Positions 58,604 to 64,000 of a stretch of 64,000 nucleotides of DNA are shown in pieces. Under the pieces are notes generated by a model. The model was given only the letters and a program-made list of their open reading frames with translations. It had not been told where the DNA came from and did no database searches. This stretch comes from Bog-473 sp963721585 (GTDB lineage: Bacteria > Actinomycetota > Acidimicrobiia > Acidimicrobiales > RAAP-2), in assembly GCA_963721585.1 (NCBI GenBank), contig CAVRJN010000008.1:806001-870000 (forward strand). The letters are read 5' to 3'. Every line of letters starts with the position of its first letter. Position 1 is the first letter of the stretch. Position numbers and translations under genes: made by a program.

Positions 58604-59116
58604 TCAGTCCCAGACGTCGTCGCCGTAAGGGAATCGTCGCGCCGGCGCGGCCGCCGTCTTCCAGACCATCAACTTGCGGCGGAAGTAGCAGACCTCCTCG
58701 CCGCGCTGGTTGAACGCCTTGGTCTCGACGGTCACGATGCCCCGGTCGTCCTTCGACCTCGACGGCGTGGCGTCGAGGACCCGCGTCTCGGCGTAGATCG
58801 TGTCGCCGTGGAACGTCGGCGAGCGGTGCAGCAGCGACTCGACTTCGAGGTTGGCGATGCACGAACCACTGACGTCGGGCACGCTCATGCCGAGGGCGAC
58901 GGAGTAAACCAGGTTGCCCACCACGACGTTCTTGCCCTGCACGGTCTCGTGCTCGGCGAACCACGCGTTTGTGTGCAGCGGGTGATGGTTCATCGTCATC
59001 ATGCAGAAGAGATGGTCGTCGTACTCGGTGATCGTCTTGCCGGGCCAGTGCCTGTAGATGTCGCCCGGAACGAAATCCTCGAGGTAACGGCCGAACGGCC
59101 GGTCGTGGAGAGTCAC
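58604..59116 (-). CDS. MaoC-family hydratase (probable mesaconyl-CoA hydratase)
   Basis: 170 aa hot-dog protein. GRYLEDFVPGDIYRHWPGKTITEYDDHLFCMMTMNHHPLHTNAWFAEHE carries the hydratase Asp/His dyad. The rest, NVVVGNLVYSVALGMSVPDVSGSCIANLEVESLLHRSPTFHGDTIYAETRV, is MaoC-like with FHxGDT. In actinobacterial ethylmalonyl-CoA pathway clusters a MaoC of this size adds water to mesaconyl-CoA. Its neighbours Mcd and CitE-type lyase support that role (inference). ATG start overlaps the upstream hypothetical by ATGA. Confidence 0.82.
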   Translation of the reverse strand: MTLHDRPFGRYLEDFVPGDIYRHWPGKTITEYDDHLFCMMTMNHHPLHTNAWFAEHETVQGKNVVVGNLVYSVALGMSVPDVSGSCIANLEVESLLHRSPTFHGDTIYAETRVLDATPSRSKDDRGIVTVETKAFNQRGEEVCYFRRKLMVWKTAAAPARRFPYGDDVWD

Positions 59117-59550
59117 TCGCCCGCCGGCTGGGGACGCGGCCGTGTGGTGAAGCCGAGTGAGGCCCCGGGCAGCGCCTCGCCGTCGATCATCAGGCGCCAG
59201 GCGAAGCGGGTGCCGGGTGCCAGCGGGAGCGGCCCCAGGTTGACGGCGAGCGCCACGTCGATCGGCGAGCCTTCAGGGATCCCCAGCGGCTGGCTCACGG
59301 TGAACTCCCCGCGCACCTCCACCGGCTGGGTCCCCTCGGCCGTCTCCATCAGTACGGGCTTGCCGTCGGCGTCCTCCAGGAAGAGCTCCCAGTGATGCGA
59401 GGTCTCGGCCTCGTGCCAATCCACATCGATCTTCAGGGCCACGGCGGATGGCACGGGGTCGGGCCCGGTCATGCTCCACCCGCCGCCCAGAATGAAGAGC
59501 TTGCCGTCGGACACCTGGGCTGCATCACACAGCAACATCGTTACTTTCAC
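59113..59550 (-). CDS. DUF6941-like conserved hypothetical protein
   Basis: 145 aa. VKVTMLLCDAAQVSDGKLFILGGGWSMTGPDPVPSAVALKIDVDWHE is a pattern seen in a family of actinobacterial proteins without known function; the rest is beta-rich (EVRGEFTVSQPLGIPEGSPIDVALAVNLGPLPLAPG). GTG 59550 is chosen because the conserved part begins there; an ATG lies 12 nt downstream. The stop overlaps the MaoC start as GTGA/ATGA-type contact, so the two are co-transcribed. Confidence 0.75.
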   Translation of the reverse strand: MKVTMLLCDAAQVSDGKLFILGGGWSMTGPDPVPSAVALKIDVDWHEAETSHHWELFLEDADGKPVLMETAEGTQPVEVRGEFTVSQPLGIPEGSPIDVALAVNLGPLPLAPGTRFAWRLMIDGEALPGASLGFTTRPRPQPAGE

Positions 59551-59654
59551 GAAGAAGGAGGTTACCGGTCGCCGATAGTGCGGCAGGAGGCGCCACCAGG
59601 AAGGCCCCTTCGGGAGCCAGAGCCCTGCTCGGCCGCGCCGTAGAGTGCGCAAGC

Positions 59655-60326
59655 ATGGTGGAACCGGTCGGCAGGGACGAGATGGGCGAGATGATCGGAC
59701 TCCGGGACGACGTCTACAGGCGCCCCCTGGCCACCGCCCTTGCTCGCCTGGGCCTCGGCGCCGGCTGGCGCTGCGTCGATGTGGGTGCCGGCGGGGGCGA
59801 TGTCTCGGTGGCCCTGGCCGAGATGGTCGGCCGTGACGGGAGGGTCTACGCCGTCGACAGCGATCCGGCGGCACACGACGAGGTGGCACACGCCGCGGCC
59901 GCGCACGCGCAGGTGATCGCGCTCACCCAGGACGGCGAGGACCTGGCCCTGCCCGAGGAGGTCGACCTCGCGTTCTGTCGCTTCCTCCTGCTGCACGTGG
60001 TCGAGCCGGAGGCCGTGGTGCGCAAGATGGCCGCGGCGGTGCGCGCCGGAGGCTGGGTCGTGGCACAGGAGCCCATCACCTCAGCCGGTCGCATCGCGGG
60101 CGCACCCCTGTCCATGCCCGACGCGCGCCACCCTGACATCGGCGCGCTGCTACCCGGGCTCGTGCGCAACGCCGGGCTCGAGGTCGTCGACGCCTGGGCT
60201 GAGGCGCCCGCCGGCGTCGGACCCGGTCCCGTCACCCGCTACCTGGAGTCGCTGACCGGCGTTGACCCGGGCGACGATCCGGTGGTGCTTCCACCGCTGG
60301 TGACGGTCATCTGCCGCCGCGCCTGA
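59655..60326 (+). CDS. SAM-dependent methyltransferase
   Basis: 223 aa class I Rossmann methyltransferase. Motif I is CVDVGAGGGDVSVALAEMVG, followed by acidic VYAVDSDP; LPEEVDLAFCRFLLLHVVEPEAVVRKMAAAVRAGGWVVAQEP gives motifs II to IV. Acceptor unknown. ATG start; the N-terminus (MVEPVGRDEMGEMIGLRDDVYRR) resembles ubiE/small-molecule enzymes. 57 bp upstream of the mcd gene's GTG on the same strand; a separate unit is possible. Confidence 0.87.
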   Translation: MVEPVGRDEMGEMIGLRDDVYRRPLATALARLGLGAGWRCVDVGAGGGDVSVALAEMVGRDGRVYAVDSDPAAHDEVAHAAAAHAQVIALTQDGEDLALPEEVDLAFCRFLLLHVVEPEAVVRKMAAAVRAGGWVVAQEPITSAGRIAGAPLSMPDARHPDIGALLPGLVRNAGLEVVDAWAEAPAGVGPGPVTRYLESLTGVDPGDDPVVLPPLVTVICRRA

Positions 60327-60383
60327 CCGCACAGTCCCGGCCGGAAAATGGGGCACTTTGCGGAGCCATTAGGGTCGCTCCAC

Positions 60384-61991
60384 GTGACGACGCCTCCTGC
60401 ACCGGACCTCGCCGGCGCCGCTGACGCGGTTGAACTGGCCCAACGCTTGGTGGACCAAGCCTGCGTCGCGGTGCGCGACCGCGGTGGCATCGATGACAAC
60501 CAGGTGGTCGCCTACGACGTGGCGCATGCCGCTGCCGCGGTGGCCACGGCGCGGGCCACGCTGGAATACGGTGCGCTGGGAGAGGTCGAGGCCCGCATCG
60601 CCGCGGCGTTCGTGGCCGATGTCGTGGCGGACCTCGTCGGCCGCGTGGCGGGCCGGGAAGCGCTGTGGGGCGTCGAGACCGGGTGGGAAGCACCGGCCGC
60701 GCCCTTCCTCCACGAACAGCGCGATCCGGCGGTGCTGGCGGGCCTCGCCACCATTGAAGGGCCGCGCCACCTGGGCGAGGACTTCGAGCTGGTGCGCGAG
60801 ACGTTCCACCGCTTCGCCGAGGAGAAGGTCCGCCCCCATGCGGAGCACGTGCACCGTGAGAATCTGGACATCCCCGAGGAGGTCATCGAGGGCCTGGCCG
60901 AGCTCGGAGGCTTCGGACTCTCCGTGCCCGAGGAGTACGACGGCTTCGCGTCGGGCGGAGAAAGCGACTACATGGGCATGGTCGTCGCCACCGAGGAGCT
61001 GAGCTGGGGCTCCTTGGGAGTTGGCGGTTCGCTCATCACGCGTCCCGAGATCCTGACCCGGGCACTCGTCTACGGCGGGACCGAGGAGCAGAAGAAGCAG
61101 TGGCTGCCCAAGCTGGCCTCGGCCGAGATCCTGGCCGCGGTCGCCGTCACGGAGCCCGACTTCGGGTCCGACGTGGCCGGCATCGTCACCGCCGCCACAC
61201 CGGTCGGAGGCGGGTGGGTGATCAACGGCGTCAAGACCTGGTGCACCTTTGCCGCCCGGGCCGACGTGCTCATGCTGTTGGCCCGCACCGACCCCGACCG
61301 CTCCCTCGCCCACCGCGGCATCTCCATGTTCATCGTCGAGAAGCCACGGGGTGACGGCCACGGCTTCGTGTTCACGCAGGAGCACGGACCTCAGCGCCCG
61401 GACGACCTCGACCCCGGCCGCCTCGAGGGACGACCGATCGACACGATCGGCTACCGCGGCATGCACTCCTACGAGCTGGCGTTCGAGAACTGGTTCGTGC
61501 CCGAAGCCAACCTGATCGGCGGCACCGAGGGCCTGGGCAAGGGCTTCTACCTCCAGATGCAGGGCTTCGAGAATGGCCGGCTGCAGACGGCGGCGCGGGC
61601 CCTCGGTGTCATGCAGGCCTCCTACGAGGCGGCCGTCGCCTACGCAGCCGAACGCAAGGTGTTCGGGTCACCGATCGGTGAGTACCAGCTGACCCAGGCC
61701 AAGCTCGGTCGCATGGCGGTCATCATCCAGGCGACGAGGCAGAGCTCCTACCACGTGGCGCGGCTCATGGCCCGCGGCGAAGGGACGCTCGAGGCGTCCA
61801 TGGTCAAGGCCTACGTCTGCCGCGCCGCCGAGTGGGTGACCCGCGAGGCGATGCAGATCCACGGTGGCATGGGCTACGCGGAGGAGTTCCCGGTGAGCCG
61901 CTACTTCGTCGACGCCCGGGTCCTCTCCATCTTCGAGGGCGCCGACGAGACGCTGGCACTCAAGGTGATCGCCCGCAGGCTCATCGGCTGA
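60384..61991 (+). CDS. mcd: Methylsuccinyl-CoA dehydrogenase
   Basis: 535 aa acyl-CoA dehydrogenase with a long N-terminal extension of about 140 residues, which is the hallmark of Mcd. It oxidises (2S)-methylsuccinyl-CoA to mesaconyl-CoA with FAD. Motifs: FHRFAEEKVRPHAEHVHRENLDIPEEVIEGLAELGGFGLSVPEEY, AVTEPDFGSDVAGIVTAATP, NGVKTWCTFAARADVLMLLARTD, IGYRGMHSYELAFENWFVP, QIHGGMGYAEEFPVSRYFVDARVLSIFEGADETLALKVIARRLIG. Neighbouring MaoC and CitE-type lyase genes support the ethylmalonyl-CoA pathway. GTG 60384 with AGGG 9 nt upstream; ATG 60348 is possible. Confidence 0.85.
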   Translation: MTTPPAPDLAGAADAVELAQRLVDQACVAVRDRGGIDDNQVVAYDVAHAAAAVATARATLEYGALGEVEARIAAAFVADVVADLVGRVAGREALWGVETGWEAPAAPFLHEQRDPAVLAGLATIEGPRHLGEDFELVRETFHRFAEEKVRPHAEHVHRENLDIPEEVIEGLAELGGFGLSVPEEYDGFASGGESDYMGMVVATEELSWGSLGVGGSLITRPEILTRALVYGGTEEQKKQWLPKLASAEILAAVAVTEPDFGSDVAGIVTAATPVGGGWVINGVKTWCTFAARADVLMLLARTDPDRSLAHRGISMFIVEKPRGDGHGFVFTQEHGPQRPDDLDPGRLEGRPIDTIGYRGMHSYELAFENWFVPEANLIGGTEGLGKGFYLQMQGFENGRLQTAARALGVMQASYEAAVAYAAERKVFGSPIGEYQLTQAKLGRMAVIIQATRQSSYHVARLMARGEGTLEASMVKAYVCRAAEWVTREAMQIHGGMGYAEEFPVSRYFVDARVLSIFEGADETLALKVIARRLIG

Positions 61992-61998
61992 GACGAGG

Positions 61999-62027
61999 CC
62001 CGGCTGCGGCGCCGGCCCTCAGCCGGG
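61999..62027. terminator. Hairpin between convergent mcd and lyase genes
   Basis: CCCGGCTG (61999-62006) pairs with CAGCCGGG (62020-62027), 8 bp with a 13-nt loop, in the 28-bp gap and end of the convergent genes. No T-run on either strand. It could serve as a bidirectional terminator. Moderate to weak support. Confidence 0.35.
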
Positions 62028-62957
62028 GCTGCGCGTCAGTCCGGCTCGCTCGCCCCTGGTGACGAACTTGATCGCCATCTTGCGGCTCGCCTCGTCGATC
62101 ATTTCGTCACCGAACATCACCGCTCCTTTGCGGTCCTCATCGGTGGCCTTCTGGTAGGCGTCGAGGATGTCGAAGGCACGGTCGAACTGCTCCTGGGTCG
62201 GCGAGAAGACCCCATTGAGCGTCGTCGCCTGGTCGGGCGTGAGGGCCCATTTGCCGTCGTAGCCGAGCATCCGGGCGCGCATGGAGTACTCACGGAGCGC
62301 GTCGAGCTCGCGCACCTTGAGGTACGGCCCGTCGATCACCTGCAGGCCGTTCGCCCGGCCGGCCATGAGGATGCGGCTGAAGACGTAGTTGAAATGGTCG
62401 CCGGGGTACTCGGGGATATCGATCCCACCGGTGAGCACCGGCATCTCGATGCTGGCCGCGAAGTCTGCCGGCCCGAAGATGATCGTCTCGAGACGGGGTG
62501 AGGCCGCGCAGATGTCGTCCACATTGATGAGCCCGCGTGCCGTCTCGATCTGCGCCTCGATCCCGATGTGCCCGACGGGCAGGCCCGAGTTCTTCTCGAC
62601 CTGGGTCAGCAGGAGATCCAACGCGATGACCTCGGCGGCGGACTGCACCTTGGGCAACATGATCTCGTCCAGGCGTTCGCCGGCATTGCCCACCACCTCG
62701 ATCACGTCGCCGTAGGTCCACTCGGTATCCCAGGCGTTGACACGCACACAGAGCACACGCTCGTCCCACGGGAGGTTCTTGATGGCGTCGACGACCTTGG
62801 GCCGGGCACTCTCCTTCTCGAGCGGCGCCACGGCATCCTCGAGGTCGAGAAAGGTCATGTCGGCCGGGACCGTCGGGGCCTTGGCCAGGAACTTCTCATT
62901 AGAGCCAGGGGTGGAGAGGCAGGAGCGCCGGGGCAGGTCACGAGAGCGTGCGGACAT
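62019..62957 (-). CDS. CitE-type lyase (L-malyl-CoA / beta-methylmalyl-CoA lyase-like)
   Basis: 312 aa HpcH/HpaI-citrate lyase family. RSCLSTPGSNEKFLAKAPTVPADMTFLDLEDAVAPLEKESARPKVVDAIKNLPWDERVLCVRVNAWDTEW (metal Asp/Glu and Arg), DEIMLPKVQSAAEV, IEAQIETARGLINVDDICAASPRLETIIFGPADFAASI, GYDGKWALTPDQATTLNGVFSPT. It would cleave beta-methylmalyl-CoA to propionyl-CoA and glyoxylate, or malyl-CoA to acetyl-CoA and glyoxylate. It lies convergent to mcd and close to MaoC. ATG 62957 chosen; the upstream extension is not conserved-looking. Confidence 0.86.
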   Translation of the reverse strand: MSARSRDLPRRSCLSTPGSNEKFLAKAPTVPADMTFLDLEDAVAPLEKESARPKVVDAIKNLPWDERVLCVRVNAWDTEWTYGDVIEVVGNAGERLDEIMLPKVQSAAEVIALDLLLTQVEKNSGLPVGHIGIEAQIETARGLINVDDICAASPRLETIIFGPADFAASIEMPVLTGGIDIPEYPGDHFNYVFSRILMAGRANGLQVIDGPYLKVRELDALREYSMRARMLGYDGKWALTPDQATTLNGVFSPTQEQFDRAFDILDAYQKATDEDRKGAVMFGDEMIDEASRKMAIKFVTRGERAGLTRSPG

Positions 62958-63150
62958 GACCCGATGGTAACAAACGGGCTCCGGTGGCCTTCCGGGCCGC
63001 GGGTTCGCCCAGGCTGTGTCGCAATCCCGCCGTCGTCGCAACCGGGTCGACCCCAACCCACGAAGCCGGGTCCTCTCGGCGTCAGTGCGCCGCGCTGTGT
63101 CATGCGCGCCACCCGCTCCCGCAGGGGAACTCGGGCGCCGCGCGAACAGA

Positions 63151-63837
63151 TCAGCTCAAGTGTGCGGTGAAGAATTCCAACGTGCTCGTCCACAGCGCGT
63201 GCGCGGCGTCGGCGTCGTACACCTCTGGTCGCGTGTCATTGAAGAACGCGTGGTCGGTGTCGGGGTAGATGATGATCTCGACCGACTTTCCCAGGACGCG
63301 GAGCTGGTCGGCCAACGCATTGGCGGCGTCCGGTGTGAAGAAGTCGTCCTTCTCGGCGTAGTGGCCCAGGACGGCCGCCGACATGTTCGAGTAGTCCGGC
63401 TGCGCGTCGGGCCACGGGATGATGCCGTAACAAGGGACGACCGCGGCCACCGCGTCAGGGCGCTGCGTGGCGAGGACGAGCGCCAGCCCGCCGCCCATGC
63501 AGAAACCGATGACGCCGACGTTGTCGCCGGTGCTCCGCCGCAACACCTCGTCGACGGCCCCGCTCATGTCACGGGCCGCCTGCTCCAACTGCATCGCCAT
63601 CATCGCCTTCCCCGCTTCGTCAGGCTCGCCCGGCTTGATCTTCTTCCCGTGGTAGAGGTCCGGGGCCAGCGCCACGAATCCCGCTGCCGCGAAGCGGTCG
63701 CAGACGTCCTCAATGTGGTCGACGAGGCCCCACCACTCCTGGATCACGATCACTCCCGGCCCACCACCGCTCTCGGGAGTAGCCAGATAGCCTCCTGCGG
63801 TCGACCCGTTGCTCGCGAATTCGATCATTTCACCCAT
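63151..63837 (-). CDS. Dienelactone hydrolase family protein
   Basis: 228 aa. VIVIQEWWGLVDHIEDVCDRFAAAGFVALAPDLYHGKKIKPG (Glu36-type), nucleophile GVIGFCMGGGLAL (Cys), acid/His in IYPDTDHAFFNDTRPEVYDADAA. This is the carboxymethylenebutenolidase triad Cys-Asp-His. Typical of aromatic-ring (ortho-cleavage) catabolism, but many members have other roles. ATG 63837 is taken; the longer frame adds MERATVGR. Confidence 0.9.
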   Translation of the reverse strand: MGEMIEFASNGSTAGGYLATPESGGGPGVIVIQEWWGLVDHIEDVCDRFAAAGFVALAPDLYHGKKIKPGEPDEAGKAMMAMQLEQAARDMSGAVDEVLRRSTGDNVGVIGFCMGGGLALVLATQRPDAVAAVVPCYGIIPWPDAQPDYSNMSAAVLGHYAEKDDFFTPDAANALADQLRVLGKSVEIIIYPDTDHAFFNDTRPEVYDADAAHALWTSTLEFFTAHLS

Positions 63838-64000
63838 GCGCCCGACCGTAGCTCGCTCCAATCGGTTTCGTGATCTCCCTCCTGTTCACAAATTGTTCGA
63901 ATTTCATCGTTGTCGCCTATGACCTGCCTGTTCACACCATCAGTACTACCGCACACAGGCGTGTTGAACCGACGGTGTTTGAATCGGTGCAGAGCATCCG
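63838..64000. promoter_or_regulatory. AT-richer intergenic end with repeated CCTGTTCACA
   Basis: CCTGTTCACA occurs at 63881-63890 and again at 63927-63936 (46 nt apart). AAATT-GTTCG-AATTT (63890-63904) is a 5-bp inverted repeat with a 5-nt centre. The base composition is clearly more AT than the flanking genes. Likely a promoter or operator region of the dienelactone hydrolase gene or of a gene beyond the window edge. No gene seen. Confidence 0.35.

Noticed and set aside
56227..58713. 828-codon plus-strand frame
   Set aside because: Runs through genes on both strands (MBL, epoxide hydrolase in another frame, mutY); no domain signature.

Overview
The window is high-GC, tightly packed DNA from a Gram-positive, aerobic actinobacterium. 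The gene content points to a soil or freshwater Acidimicrobiia-like lineage: homodimeric pyruvate dehydrogenase E1, SUF iron-sulfur assembly, several acyl-CoA dehydrogenases, cobalamin-dependent enzymes, many GTG starts and several GTGA/ATGA stop-start overlaps. Lineage is inferred from content only. I see no rRNA, tRNA, CRISPR array, prophage or insertion sequence.

Layout. 1-9.3 kb: the 3'-truncated end of a dTDP-glucose 4,6-dehydratase-like gene; biotin ligase divergent from a biotinylated acyl-CoA carboxylase alpha subunit; an M20 amidohydrolase; small and regulatory-type genes; the catalytic subunit of methylmalonyl-CoA mutase with a GNAT gene. 9.3-17.6 kb: VOC proteins, a CtaG-like membrane protein, an aldo/keto reductase-hydrolase pair, a CapA-like protein, a MarR-VOC fusion regulator, a rhodanese-ThiF sulfur carrier activator, a nitroreductase, and the cobalamin adenosyltransferase that would supply adenosylcobalamin to the mutase. 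17.6-21.1 kb: metH, broken by a one-base frameshift. 21.1-28.8 kb: mixed hydrolases, VOC proteins, a Clp N-domain protein, an acyl-CoA dehydrogenase, and a DyP peroxidase whose C-terminus looks like an encapsulin cargo tag.

28.9-36.8 kb is a 2-oxoacid dehydrogenase and lipoate block: lpd, E2 and a fused lipB-lipA on the minus strand, then rnhA and, divergently, aceE. Together these would make the E1-E2-E3 complex and its lipoyl cofactor. lpd carries two frameshifts and lipA one. 36.8-41.5 kb: a CCPFF protein, DinB, an Rrf2 regulator, an HhH-GPD protein, thiE, an alpha/beta hydrolase lacking its nucleophile, and an acyl-CoA dehydrogenase. 41.6-51.5 kb is a SUF locus split between strands: sufC-sufS-sufU on plus and sufB, sufD, Rieske, second sufC on minus, with a dienoyl-CoA isomerase-like gene and an LCP protein inserted.

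51.6-64 kb: a prolyl oligopeptidase, a membrane protein with a DUF4115-like domain, an RmlC-like epimerase, flavin reductase, MBL hydrolase, epoxide hydrolase, mutY (no standard start codon), then MaoC, methylsuccinyl-CoA dehydrogenase and a CitE-type lyase. These last three match the lower ethylmalonyl-CoA pathway, which feeds propionyl-/methylmalonyl-CoA chemistry served by the carboxylase subunit, mutase and adenosyltransferase earlier in the window. A dienelactone hydrolase closes the window.

The most interesting signals are the LipB-LipA fusion, the MarR-VOC fusion with an apparent operator and leaderless promoter, the cargo-tagged DyP without an adjacent encapsulin, the duplicated SufC in one split SUF locus, and four single-base frameshifts in otherwise conserved housekeeping genes, which may be sequencing errors.
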